A stretch of 44,052 nucleotides of DNA from an uncultured Opitutaceae bacterium (GCA_937902925.1 CALFNN010000008.1:1-44052); one strand, 5' to 3'; counted from the first letter of the stretch, positions 6,321 through 14,868 are shown. Notes: generated by a model not told the origin, from the letters alone. Translations and numbers: made by a program.

Positions 6321-8539
6321 AAAGCGTGGTCAAAAGAGAAGTAGGCGACCGGGCCGTGGTAGTTGGCGAAACCGCCGGATGTGTCGTTCTTGCTCTCGAA
6401 GTAGCCGGCCTTGGCGTTGCAGATCCAGGTGTCCGAGACCTTGAGCTTCACGCCGACGGTGAAGGAGGAGTCGCGCACCGCCACGCCGTAGGGCATCGTC
6501 TGCGCGGCGAGGACCGGGTTGCCGTTGGCCGCCCGATAGTAGTTACCCTGGACCTGGACATCCATGTCCTTGTTGACGACAAACCCGGCGAGCACGGAGC
6601 CCGTGACGTAGTTGTTATCGGAGTTCTGGACGTTTTTGTTCGTGTCGTAGGCGCTGACCGTCGACGTGGCGACGGTGATCCCGGCGCGCGGGTAGATCGT
6701 GTTGATCACATTGTAGATCACGTTGGCGTTGAGCTGCACGTAGCACGCGGCGTTCGGGTTGATGTCGACCGTCTCGCCGAGCATGTAGTTCTTGCCATCG
6801 AGCGAATCGAAGGCCGGATAAGTGGGCAGGAAGCCCGTGACCTGCATCGTGCTGCGCTGGGCGACAAACCGCGTGGTGCAGCTGACCATGGCGTCCGGCT
6901 TGGCGATGGCGGTGAGCTTGTAACCGGTGCTCTGTGAATCGAGCAGGTAGTAGTCGCCGACCTGGGTCTCGAAGCCGATGCTGTCGTCCTTGTGATCTTT
7001 CGTGAAAACTTCCCCGCGCACGGTCAGCAACGGTGACGCCTTCCAGTTGGCGCCGAGGGTGAAATCGCCGTGGCCTTCGGAGACATGGTTGGTGGCGAGC
7101 GTGCCGTTGGCGGCGGTGAGCGTGTTGTAGGCGGAGGTGTTGCGCTCGGTGCCGTCCAGGCCGCGCTTGCTGCCGACGAAGTAGAGCGAGAGATCCTTGA
7201 TGCCGGTGTAGCGCACTTCGAGCACCGGAGTCTGCGCCTTCTGGTGCTCCTTGGACCAGGCGAGGCGCGGGGTGGTGGTGAGGGTGACGGTCGGCGGCAC
7301 GGCGGTCGTGGCGACCGTGGAAGCGATGACGGAGTAGGTGCTGGAACCGCGGACGTATTCATCCTGGCCACGGAGGGCGACCTTCAAGAGCAGATCCGGC
7401 GTGGCCTTGTAGGTGAACCCGACGTTGCCCGTGTAGCTCTTGACGCGCGAACCGCCGGCCAGACCGGTATAGGTCGCGGTGGCGACGGCCAGCACGCCGG
7501 ACGAGGTGGGCGTAGCCGTGATCGTGGGGCGCGCACCGCTGATATCGCTGTGCAGCAGCTCGTAGTTGGCGCCAACATGGAAGCTCAGTTTATCGTTGAT
7601 CGCGGTGTCCGAATTGAAGGTGAGCCCGCTCGTCTTGGTCGCCAGACCGTCCGACTGGGCAAAGTAGGCCTGGTTGTTCCAGTTCGCGGGCGAGAGGGCG
7701 GCTTTCGCCGCGGGCTGCGCCGCCGACGACAGGCCGGCGACGGACCAGGGAATGACTTCGCCGGGGAAGTTGGTGAAGAAGCGCGAATCGAGGTTCTTGG
7801 TCCGATCGCCTTCCAGCGTGAGCTGCAGGTCCGTGTTCTTGACTTTCTGCTTCACGGTGAGCTCCAGATTCTCATGGCGTTCGCCGAGACGGATGAAGCT
7901 CGGGACGTCCTTGCGAACTTCGGTGATCGGGTTCGGTGCGACGGTGAAGGGCAGGCCGGTGAAGTCGGAGGAGCTCCAGATCGTGGAGTCCTTGCTGCCG
8001 GACCGCAGCTCGTTCGTGTAGCGCACCGTAACGACCGGCACATTCGGGAGCGTCAGCGTGGCTTCGGCCCAGAACTTGCCGCGGTCGGTGTGGCGTTCCT
8101 CCTTGTCGAGGACGTTCCATTGGTTGCTGGTCGGGAAGAACCCGCCGGCGCCATCGTAAAAGGTCCGGAAGCGCTTGAAGCCGACGTCGATGGTGCCGAC
8201 ATCGTTTTTGGCGACGTTGACCCGGCCGAGATAGTCCTCGGCGCCGCTGAGGGCGCGACCATCGATCACCACGGTGGTGGTCTTCGAGACATCCCGGGTG
8301 ATGTGCAGGTCCTCAATGCCGGCGCCGCCGTTGGCGGGCTGGGCGTTGCGGTTGGAAAAGGCGGCCTGGTCGCCCGAGACCATGGGGGCCTGTCCGCTGA
8401 CCTTGATGTAGCTTTCGAAGTTCGGGAAGGCGTCGGCGTTGGCGGCGTCGGCCGCGCGAGTTTGGACGCTCGCGAGGACGAACAGGGCGCCGGCGGCGGT
8501 GCCGGTGAGGCGGAGGAATTGGGAAAGGTTCGCGTTCAT
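6317..8539 (-). CDS. MtrB/PioB-like outer-membrane beta-barrel of a porin-cytochrome conduit
   Basis: The 740-residue protein has an N-terminal signal peptide (cleavage near ALFVLASVQTRA) followed by a long run of alternating polar and hydrophobic strands typical of a large barrel. Near residues 105-170 it has a pattern known from decaheme-associated porins: GVxxVGFKxFRTFYDGAGG, later KFWAEATLTLP and VTVRYTNELRSGSKDSTIW. Strands repeat to the C-terminal AYFSFDHAL. In porin-cytochrome complexes such a barrel sheathes a multiheme cytochrome and lets electrons cross the outer membrane. The gene directly upstream on the same strand (8560-9360, a 20-bp gap) encodes a multiheme lipoprotein, which supports that role. 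The N-terminal CXXC of proteobacterial MtrB is not present. A second, truncated homologue lies at 9849-10750. Assignment to this family is by pattern, not alignment. Confidence 0.7.
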   Translation of the reverse strand: MNANLSQFLRLTGTAAGALFVLASVQTRAADAANADAFPNFESYIKVSGQAPMVSGDQAAFSNRNAQPANGGAGIEDLHITRDVSKTTTVVIDGRALSGAEDYLGRVNVAKNDVGTIDVGFKRFRTFYDGAGGFFPTSNQWNVLDKEERHTDRGKFWAEATLTLPNVPVVTVRYTNELRSGSKDSTIWSSSDFTGLPFTVAPNPITEVRKDVPSFIRLGERHENLELTVKQKVKNTDLQLTLEGDRTKNLDSRFFTNFPGEVIPWSVAGLSSAAQPAAKAALSPANWNNQAYFAQSDGLATKTSGLTFNSDTAINDKLSFHVGANYELLHSDISGARPTITATPTSSGVLAVATATYTGLAGGSRVKSYTGNVGFTYKATPDLLLKVALRGQDEYVRGSSTYSVIASTVATTAVPPTVTLTTTPRLAWSKEHQKAQTPVLEVRYTGIKDLSLYFVGSKRGLDGTERNTSAYNTLTAANGTLATNHVSEGHGDFTLGANWKASPLLTVRGEVFTKDHKDDSIGFETQVGDYYLLDSQSTGYKLTAIAKPDAMVSCTTRFVAQRSTMQVTGFLPTYPAFDSLDGKNYMLGETVDINPNAACYVQLNANVIYNVINTIYPRAGITVATSTVSAYDTNKNVQNSDNNYVTGSVLAGFVVNKDMDVQVQGNYYRAANGNPVLAAQTMPYGVAVRDSSFTVGVKLKVSDTWICNAKAGYFESKNDTSGGFANYHGPVAYFSFDHAL

Positions 8540-8559
8540 GGCGTGCTAGGTTTGGGGCC

Positions 8560-9360
8560 TTAGTAGCGGAAGTGGTTGTTGGCGTTGGAACCGTGCGGCG
8601 CCTCGTGGCAGCTCGCGCTCCAGCAGGTGCCCTGCATCAGGCGGGAGTTGTGATTCTCCGACGTGTGACGGATGGCGTTGGCGTTGATCTGGCCGGTGAC
8701 TCCCGGATCGGGCGCCTCGAGATGGCAGCGGAGGCAGAGATTCGCGTCGCGGGCGACGAGCATCTTCTGGTTGATCGTGCCGTGCGGATTGTGGCAGGCG
8801 ACGCAACCCTCGCGCATGGCGCCGTGCTCGTAGACGAACGGGCCCTTTTGCTCGGTGTGGCACTTGGTGCAGACGGCGTTTTGGGCCTCGAGATTGGCGC
8901 CGGTGCCGGCGATCGCGTTGCCCTTGTGCACCTCATGGCAGTCGGCGCAGCTCATCTTGCCGTTCAACACCTGGTGGCTGTTGGGCAGACTGAACTGGGC
9001 GCGCTTGTCGAGGTGGCACTGGAAGCAGGTCTCGGGGGACTTGCGGGGATTCACGATCGTGCCCTTGCCGCCGCCAGCGGCGACATGGAGGCTGCCGGGG
9101 CCATGGCACGCTTCGCAACCGGTGTCACCGACCTTGGCGTCGGTGAGGTGGAGGCGGGCGTGCGAGGCCGTGGCGAAGTGGTCGGTCTGGTCGGAGTGGC
9201 ATTGCGCGCACTCCTTGCTGCCGACGTATTTCGCGCCGGCGATTTGGGGCGCCGCCACGATCGTGCGGTTCGCCGTCACGCATCCGATCAGCACCACACC
9301 CCAAAGGGCCGTGCCTCCGAAGATGAGGGTAGTTTTCGTCCAGCGAGGGCGGAAGTTCAT
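8560..9360 (-). CDS. Octaheme c-type cytochrome lipoprotein (MtrA/DmsE-like)
   Basis: From the ATG at 9360 the protein is 266 aa. It has an N-terminal hydrophobic stretch ending in the lipobox-like LIGC, so it is probably a lipoprotein. Seven CXXCH motifs follow in order (CAQCH, CEACH, CFQCH, CADCH, CTKCH, CVACH, CLRCH), plus an eighth with four spacer residues, CWSASCH, close to the C-terminus. The layout resembles the DmsE/MtrA periplasmic electron carriers, which usually have ten hemes; here there are eight. It is transcribed just upstream of the MtrB-like barrel, forming a probable porin-cytochrome conduit. The open frame extends upstream to 9693 without family resemblance, so the internal ATG with signal sequence is preferred. 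Which electron acceptor it serves is unknown. Confidence 0.85.
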   Translation of the reverse strand: MNFRPRWTKTTLIFGGTALWGVVLIGCVTANRTIVAAPQIAGAKYVGSKECAQCHSDQTDHFATASHARLHLTDAKVGDTGCEACHGPGSLHVAAGGGKGTIVNPRKSPETCFQCHLDKRAQFSLPNSHQVLNGKMSCADCHEVHKGNAIAGTGANLEAQNAVCTKCHTEQKGPFVYEHGAMREGCVACHNPHGTINQKMLVARDANLCLRCHLEAPDPGVTGQINANAIRHTSENHNSRLMQGTCWSASCHEAPHGSNANNHFRY

Positions 9361-9848
9361 GGTGTAGAGTTTTAGGTTCGTTGGCCAGCGGAGGAACCAG
9401 CAGGGCTGGTTCAGCGCTCGCACTTTGCCTGAATATCGGCGCGACGGCTGCGCATGCCTTGCCTTGTTCGGCGCGCGTTTTGCCGTAATTTGCGGTCGTT
9501 TTTCTCGCCGCCGGGCGTCGCCTTGGGGCGCAACCGTCCGCCGACGAGCGGTTGCACCGGGCTGATTCGCGAGGGACCGGCTGGCGCGACGGCCTCGTCC
9601 GCCCGGCGCCAGCCATGCGGCTTTACATTGATCGCCAGCGGTTAGCTTCGCACGGCGCGAGGGCCGATCGAAAATTGGGAGACGGAAATCCACGCGCCCG
9701 CTGGACGCCGGTCTCGCGTCTCAATGGCGGGCGGGTGTGCAACGATTGCGCGGGAGTGCGCGCATCTTGCCCGCGATCGCAAAAAACGCCGGCCGCGAGC
9801 GGGGCTGCGCGACCGGTGGGCGGAAGCTGGAATCGAACGTCGGCGGAC
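9361..9848. other. Non-coding gap upstream of the octaheme cytochrome gene
   Basis: Nearly 500 bases with no convincing gene. It should hold the promoter for the cytochrome-porin pair. GCGCGCATCTTGC at 9758-9770 recurs almost exactly at 10768-10779 beside the truncated porin copy, and inverted near 10920. This may mark duplicated flanking DNA or a shared regulatory site. I could not recognise a promoter. Confidence 0.4.
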
Positions 9849-10750
9849 CTAGAAGCGATACTGGACTTTCGCGTAGAACGTGCTCCCGCGAAAATCGTTC
9901 ATGCCGCCCGCGAGGACGTCGGTGTTGTCCGCGTAGGTGTATTTCAGCGTGTAGCTCAACTGCGGGTTCACCCTGCGGTTCAGCGTGAGGGAGGCGATCT
10001 GCGTCGTCGCGCCCGCGCCGTAGGGGAGGGAGCTGGCCGAATTGTCGACGAAGTTGTCGGCGCGGTAGTAGTCGTAGTCCGCCGAGAGATCGGTTCGGTC
10101 GTCCAGCGCGTAGCCGGTGCTGAACGTGCCGCTGAAGTAGTTGTTGTCGGAGTCGGGCACGCGGTCGGCCGCGGCGCCGGTGAGAGCGGACGCGGGCGTC
10201 ACGGTGCGGTCGGTCACGGGGTTCCCACCGAGCTGGACAAACCAGCGGTCGAGCGGATTCCACGTGGCGGTGGCGCTGACGATGTGAGTCTTGACCTTCG
10301 CGCTGGCGTCGAAGGCGAGCCCGACCTCCTGCGTGCGGATCGTCGACTCCTGGTAGTCGTAACGCGCGACGAGATGGACCAGCAGGGCGGGGCTCCACGA
10401 GGCGCGGACGTTGACGTCGTTCGTGGCGAAATCCTGATGGGTCAGGTAGGCCGGGTAGCGGTCGCCGCTGGTCGGGTCGGGATTGCTGGACGCGCGCGTG
10501 TTGTTGAACGAATTCTGGCGGCCCTTCCAGTAGTATTGGCCCGTGAAGCTGAGGCCGGGCCGCGCATACCAGTTGGCGGTGAACGCGTATTTCTGCTGGT
10601 CCTGCCCGTAGCCGGTCGTGCGATAGGTGGTGTCCACGCCGAGCTCGTTGAGCAGATCCTCGGTGAGCGTGCCGTCGCTGTTCAACCACTCGCCGGCGAA
10701 GCTGACGCAGCCGTCGCGCAGGCCCTCATGCTCGAATACGAACGGGCCAT
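9849..10750 (-). pseudogene. Truncated second MtrB-like porin fused to a scrap of cytochrome sequence
   Basis: The last roughly 285 codons encode barrel strands clearly homologous to the C-terminal part of the porin at 6317-8539. Compare DSDNNYFSGTFSTGY and YYRADNFVDNSASSLPYG here with NSDNNYVTGSVLAGF and YYRAANGNPVLAAQTMPYG there. It ends in a proper barrel-like AKVQYRF. Immediately upstream, residues GPFVFEHEGLRDGCVS resemble GPFVYEHGAMREGCVA inside the octaheme cytochrome (8560-9360). They run straight into barrel sequence with no heme motif. Further upstream the frame continues without signal peptide or family resemblance. The simplest reading is that a second cytochrome-porin pair suffered an internal deletion that joined the middle of the cytochrome to the middle of the barrel. 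It has no export signal and is probably non-functional. Confidence 0.65.
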
Positions 10751-11027
10751 CATCGGCCCGCGGGCTCCGCGCATCTTGCGGGCGGCTGTGCGGATGTTGG
10801 CTTTTGCCGGTTTTTCCCCGAGTGAGCGGCCCCGGCGGATCGGGTGGGGGAGCCGGTTTCTGCGTAATCTCCCCCGCAAGAAACGCGCAGTCGCGAGGGC
10901 AAAAAATGCGGCAGGCCTGCCAAGATGCGCCGAGCGGCGGGCGCGCATTTCGCCGATAGTGCACCTGCAGCCGGCCGTGTGCCGATTTCTGCTGCGCTCG
11001 TTACACCAAGAATACTTCCCCGCTCTT

Positions 11028-11363
11028 ATGAAGACCTCCCACCGAATTGTCGGGCTTGTCATCGCGTCCGCCGCGCTTGCGACGGGTGCCTATTGCGCCG
11101 ATGGCTCGACCAACTGGACCGACCAATGCGCCAAGTGCCACGGCGCCGACGGCAAGGGTGAAACCAAGATGGGCCGCAAGCTCGGCATCCTCGATCTCAC
11201 CGACGCGAAGGTGCAGGCCAGCTTCACCGACGAGGACATCGTCAAGGCCATCAAGGAGGGCAAGAAGGACAAGGAGGGCAAACTCGCGATGAAAGCCATC
11301 GAGGGTCTCTCCGATGACGACATGAAGGCCCTGGTGCCGGTCGTCCGCGCGCTCAAGAAATAA
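11028..11363 (+). CDS. Small monoheme cytochrome c (c553-like), periplasmic
   Basis: A 111-residue protein with a clear signal peptide (cleavage after AYCA) and one heme site, CAKCHGADGKG, near residue 34. The usual class I cytochrome c helices follow (FTDEDIVKAIKEGKKD, LSDDDMKALVPVVRAL), and a Met in KLAMKAIEGL is suited as axial ligand. It is a soluble electron shuttle. It stands at the head of the tetraheme/ferredoxin/NrfD gene string and is divergent from the truncated porin. The gap between (10751-11027) should contain its promoter but shows no clear boxes. The cytochrome at 37410-37742 is a paralogue with the same CHGADGKG heme site. Confidence 0.9.
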   Translation: MKTSHRIVGLVIASAALATGAYCADGSTNWTDQCAKCHGADGKGETKMGRKLGILDLTDAKVQASFTDEDIVKAIKEGKKDKEGKLAMKAIEGLSDDDMKALVPVVRALKK

Positions 11364-11396
11364 TCCGCCCGCCTCGGCCCAACCACCGGCGGCGTC

Positions 11397-12068
11397 ATGG
11401 CAACTTCACCTCAACCCGGCCCGGGAGACGGAGTGGCGCGCACCAATCTCCTGCTCGGGGGATTGACCCTCGTGTTCTTCGCGCTCGCCGGCCTGCTCAC
11501 GAAGAATCTCTGGGGCCACCTGGCGCCGAAGCAGAATATTCCGCTCGTCGACAGGAAATTCCTCGAGACGACGCCCTGGCGCCAGACCTACGCCGATCTG
11601 GTGAAGGCCAAGGAGGATCTCTCGGACTACGATTGCTACGGCTGCCACGAAAAGAACAAGCCGCCGCCGATCCGCTACGACGCGAATCAGAAAATCGTCA
11701 TCCCGAAGGAGCATTCCGACATCGTGATGGGCCATGGCTCGCACGACCGGAACAACAACTGTTTCAACTGCCACAACGAGGCGAATCTCCTCACGCTTCA
11801 GGTGCGCGACGGCCGCCAGGTCGGTTTCGACAACATCCCGCAGCTCTGCGGCAGTTGCCACGGCCCGACCTACCGCGACTGGGAGGCCGGCGCGCACGGC
11901 CGCATCAGCGGCAGTTGGGATCACACCAAGGAGGGCCAGTTCACGCGGCTGAGCTGCGCGAATTGCCACAACCCGCACGCGCCGCGGATTCCCACCCGCG
12001 AGCCGGCGCCGCCGCCGCATCCGCTCCGCGTGCCCACCCCGGCGGCCGAGTCCGCCGCCACCCCCTGA
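11397..12068 (+). CDS. Membrane-anchored tetraheme cytochrome c
   Basis: The 223-residue protein has an uncleaved N-terminal membrane helix (LLLGGLTLVFFALAGLL, about residues 18-35). A periplasmic part follows with four CXXCH motifs: CYGCH near 80, CFNCH, CGSCH, and CANCHNPHAPR near 187. A proline-rich C-terminal tail ends the protein. It lies 33 bp after the small cytochrome c gene and 1 bp before the ferredoxin gene. Together with the NrfD subunit this gives the set cytochrome c / FeS protein / NrfD, as in NrfBCD, Qrc or Hmc-type complexes that exchange electrons between the quinone pool and periplasmic cytochromes. No molybdoenzyme (QrcB-like) subunit is present here. Confidence 0.85.
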   Translation: MATSPQPGPGDGVARTNLLLGGLTLVFFALAGLLTKNLWGHLAPKQNIPLVDRKFLETTPWRQTYADLVKAKEDLSDYDCYGCHEKNKPPPIRYDANQKIVIPKEHSDIVMGHGSHDRNNNCFNCHNEANLLTLQVRDGRQVGFDNIPQLCGSCHGPTYRDWEAGAHGRISGSWDHTKEGQFTRLSCANCHNPHAPRIPTREPAPPPHPLRVPTPAAESAATP

Positions 12069-12069
12069 C

Positions 12070-13014
12070 ATGTCCCTCCCGCCGCCCGCTCCCGACAAGA
12101 CTTCCGACGCCGCGATGTCGCGCCGCAGCTTTTTGCGCGGCTCGGCCATGTTCGGCGGCCTCACCGCCCTCGCCGCGAGCCTCTCGCCGCTGCGCGAGTT
12201 GAGCGACTTCACCAACACCGAGCAGTTCCTTCAGAAATACTACAAGGAACTCACGCCGGACGACATGAAGCAGGTCCTCGCCCGCATCGAGGGCGAGGTC
12301 GAGAAGCAATACGGCGTGCGACCGCACGTGCGCGACCTCAAGCCGATGGACGGCGTCGAGTTCGTCTACTGCCTCAATCTCACGCGCTGCATCGGCTGCC
12401 GCAAATGTGTCCACGCCTGCGTCAACGAGAACAACCAGTCGCGCAACCCGGAGATCCAATACATCCGCGTCCTGCGGATGCCCCACGGCTCGCTCGACAT
12501 CGACAAGGCCGAGCAGAACTACCACCCGAAGCAGGTGCCCGAGCCGGGATTTTTCTACATGCCGGTGCAATGCCAGCAGTGCCACACCCCGCCCTGCGTG
12601 AAGGTCTGCCCGGTGCACGCCACGTGGCAGGAGAAGGACGGCATCACCGTGATCGACTACGACTGGTGCATCGGCTGCCGCTACTGCGAGGCCGCGTGCC
12701 CCTACTGGGCGCGGCGGTTCAATTTCACCAAACCCGAGATCCCGAAGGAGCGCCTGAACCCCAACATGGCCTACCTCGGCAACCGGCCGCGCAAGCAGGG
12801 CGTGATGGAGAAATGCCACTTCTGCATCCAGCGCACCCGCGCGGGCCGCTACCCGGCGTGCCTCGAGGTCTGCCCGGTGGGCGCGCGCAAATTTGGCAAC
12901 ATCCTCGATCCGGACAGCGAGGTTTCCTACATCCTCCGCGAGAAGCGCGTGTTCATCCAGTTGAAGGAGGAGATGGGGACGTCGCCGCGGTTCTTCTACT
13001 ATTTCGACAAATGA
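12070..13014 (+). CDS. Tat-exported 4x[4Fe-4S] ferredoxin subunit (NrfC/HybA-like)
   Basis: The protein (314 aa) begins with a twin-arginine signal (SRRSFLRGSAMFGG, about residues 17-30). Four cysteine clusters follow: CIGCRKCVHAC, CQQCHTPPCVKVCP, CIGCRYCEAACP, and CHFCIQRTRAGRYPACLEVCP. This is the standard NrfC/HybA/DmsB arrangement for four [4Fe-4S] clusters, placed on the periplasmic side by Tat export. It would wire the NrfD quinone site to the tetraheme cytochrome. Gaps to its neighbours are 1 bp upstream and 67 bp downstream, so a single operon is likely. All cluster cysteines appear present. Confidence 0.9.
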   Translation: MSLPPPAPDKTSDAAMSRRSFLRGSAMFGGLTALAASLSPLRELSDFTNTEQFLQKYYKELTPDDMKQVLARIEGEVEKQYGVRPHVRDLKPMDGVEFVYCLNLTRCIGCRKCVHACVNENNQSRNPEIQYIRVLRMPHGSLDIDKAEQNYHPKQVPEPGFFYMPVQCQQCHTPPCVKVCPVHATWQEKDGITVIDYDWCIGCRYCEAACPYWARRFNFTKPEIPKERLNPNMAYLGNRPRKQGVMEKCHFCIQRTRAGRYPACLEVCPVGARKFGNILDPDSEVSYILREKRVFIQLKEEMGTSPRFFYYFDK

Positions 13015-13081
13015 GCGCGCCGCACACCCTGCGGCGCCCGGCCGCTGCGCCCGCCCGCCCGAACCCCGACTCACTCGCAAA

Positions 13082-14842
13082 ATGATCTCCGCCGCGCGCA
13101 ACTATTTCCGGTTTCTCTGGCGCTGCGCCCGGGTCGCGTTCGTCGGCGACTGGCGCTACTACGCCTGGATGGGCGCGCTCACGATCTTCGTGCTGCTCGG
13201 GCTCAATGCCTACTGCAAGCAGTTCGTCAACGGACTCATCACGACCGGCATGAGCGACGAGGTTTCCTGGGGCGTCTACATCGCCAATTTCACCTTCCTC
13301 GTCGGCGTCGCCGCCGCCGCCGTGATGATGGTGATTCCCGTCTACATCTACGACAACGAGGAGCTGCACGACCTCGTGATCTTCGGCGAACTGCTCGCGG
13401 TCGCCGCGATCATCATGTGCCTGCTCTTTGTCACGGTCGATCTCGGCCGGCCGGATCGCTTCTGGCATCTCATCCCCGGGCTCGGTCAGCTCAATTTTCC
13501 CGCCTCGATGCTGAGCTGGGACGTGATCGTGCTCAACGGCTACCTGCTGCTCAACGTCTGGATTTGCGGCTACCTGATCTACATGCGCTACCAGGGGAAA
13601 AAGCCGTCGAAGTGGTTCTACATTCCCTTCGTCTTCATCGCCATCGTCTGGGCCGTCTCGATTCACACCGTCACCGCGTTTCTCTACGTCGGCCTCGGTG
13701 GCCGGCCGTTCTGGAATTCCGCGATCGTCGGCCCGCGCTTTCTCGCCTCCGCCTTCGCCGCCGGCCCCGCGCTGATCATCCTCGCGCTTCAGGTCATCCG
13801 CCGCGTCACGGCCTCGACGTCCACGCAGGAGGCGGCGGTCTTGCGGGCGGCAACCACCGTTCATCCGGCGAGCCGCGCGGCGACGTTCGACGATCTCGAT
13901 CTGCTCTCCTGCCACCTGCCCGAGCTCGCGGCGCTGACCCCCGACGAGCGCACGAAATGCCTGGAAGGCGCGACGGTTTTCGACGTCGCGGGTGGCGAGG
14001 TGCTGCTCAAGCAGGGTGAGACCGACGCGCATGCGTTCTTCGTGCTCAACGGCCGGGTGGTCGTGAAACGCGAGGAAAGCGGGCGCTTCCGCATCACGCG
14101 GAGCGTCGTCCCCGGCGGCCAGTTCGGCGAGGTCTCGGCGCTCAACGCCACGCCGCGCATGGCCACCGCCATTGCGGAGGAGCCGACCCGCGTGCTCCAG
14201 TTGCCGGCCGCGGCGCTGCGCGCGATGATGCAGAATCGCAAGGTCGAGCCGGTCATCCGCTCGCACATGTCCGAGCGGCTCATGATCACCGACCACGCGC
14301 TGCTCACGCTGCGCGCCATCGTGCAGGTTTCGATGATCATCAATGTATTCCTCCTCGCGTGCGAGGTGTTCAAGGAATTCTACTCCGGCACGGCGCACGG
14401 CATCTCCGCGAAATACCTCTTCGTCGGCCTCGACGGTCATCACGCGCTCGTGCCGTGGATCTGGACCGCGATCGGCTTCAACCTGATCGCGATGGTCATC
14501 CTCGCACTGCCGGTCAGCCGCAGCCTGCGCTACCTCAATATCGCCTGCGTCCTCGCCATCGTGGGCATCTGGATCGAGAAGGGCATGGGTCTGGTCATCC
14601 CCGGGTTCATCCCGACGCCGCTCGGCGCCGTCGTCGACTATCTGCCATCGCTCAACGAGACGCTCGTTTGTCTCGGCATCTGGGCGTTCGGCCTGCAGCT
14701 CTACACTATCTTCCTCCGCATGTCCGTGCCGATCCTCCAGGGCCGGATGACGAAGGCGAATGAAGCGCAGGCGGCGGAATCCAGAATTCAGAATCCTGGA
14801 TGGAAGAATCTCCAACCCGCCGCCAACCGCCAGCCCTCCTGA
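13082..14842 (+). CDS. NrfD/PsrC-type membrane subunit with an embedded cyclic-nucleotide-binding domain
   Basis: The 586-residue protein is split. The N-terminal half (about residues 25-240) has six membrane helices of NrfD type, including SWGVYIANFTFLVG and DLGRPDRFWHLIPG, the region that forms the quinone site. Residues about 245-395 form a soluble domain of the CAP_ED/cNMP-binding fold (GGEVLLKQGETDAHAFFVLNG). Its phosphate-binding cassette, FGEVSALNATPRMAT, keeps the conserved Glu and Arg. From about residue 400 the NrfD helices resume (four more, including IWIEKGMGLVIPGF and ETLVCLGIWAFG). The domain would sit between helices 6 and 7. It follows the ferredoxin gene and is presumably the quinol-oxidising anchor of that complex, controlled by cAMP or cGMP. 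The last about 20 codons lie in a palindromic element (14776-14854) and look like an acquired tail. Confidence 0.85.
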   Translation: MISAARNYFRFLWRCARVAFVGDWRYYAWMGALTIFVLLGLNAYCKQFVNGLITTGMSDEVSWGVYIANFTFLVGVAAAAVMMVIPVYIYDNEELHDLVIFGELLAVAAIIMCLLFVTVDLGRPDRFWHLIPGLGQLNFPASMLSWDVIVLNGYLLLNVWICGYLIYMRYQGKKPSKWFYIPFVFIAIVWAVSIHTVTAFLYVGLGGRPFWNSAIVGPRFLASAFAAGPALIILALQVIRRVTASTSTQEAAVLRAATTVHPASRAATFDDLDLLSCHLPELAALTPDERTKCLEGATVFDVAGGEVLLKQGETDAHAFFVLNGRVVVKREESGRFRITRSVVPGGQFGEVSALNATPRMATAIAEEPTRVLQLPAAALRAMMQNRKVEPVIRSHMSERLMITDHALLTLRAIVQVSMIINVFLLACEVFKEFYSGTAHGISAKYLFVGLDGHHALVPWIWTAIGFNLIAMVILALPVSRSLRYLNIACVLAIVGIWIEKGMGLVIPGFIPTPLGAVVDYLPSLNETLVCLGIWAFGLQLYTIFLRMSVPILQGRMTKANEAQAAESRIQNPGWKNLQPAANRQPS

Positions 14843-14854
14843 ATTCTGGATTCC
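14776..14854. repeat. Inverted-repeat element forming the 3' end of the NrfD gene
   Basis: GGAATCCAGAATTCAG at 14776-14791 is the exact reverse complement of 14839-14854, with 47 bases between. A second nearby pair (GGAAGAAT at 14802-14809 and ATTCTTCC at 14857-14864) extends the symmetry. The left arm starts inside the NrfD frame and the right arm contains its TGA stop, so the element supplies the last codons. It then ends 14 bases before the next gene. It may be a miniature palindromic insertion or a strong mRNA hairpin between two cistrons. Confidence 0.65.
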
Positions 14855-14868
14855 AAATTCTTCCGCCC

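Noticed and set aside
7070-8563. A 497-codon frame antisense to the porin gene
   Set aside because: Gly/Ala/Arg-rich shadow; the minus strand has a signal peptide and barrel strands.
9552-11363. A 603-codon frame on the + strand ending in the small cytochrome c
   Set aside because: Only the last 111 codons are protein-like and have their own signal peptide and ATG; the rest is antisense to the truncated porin.
12953-14815. A 620-codon frame antisense to the NrfD fusion
   Set aside because: Composition is Asp/Glu/Arg-rich shadow sequence without any domain, while the sense strand has the NrfD and cNMP-binding motifs.
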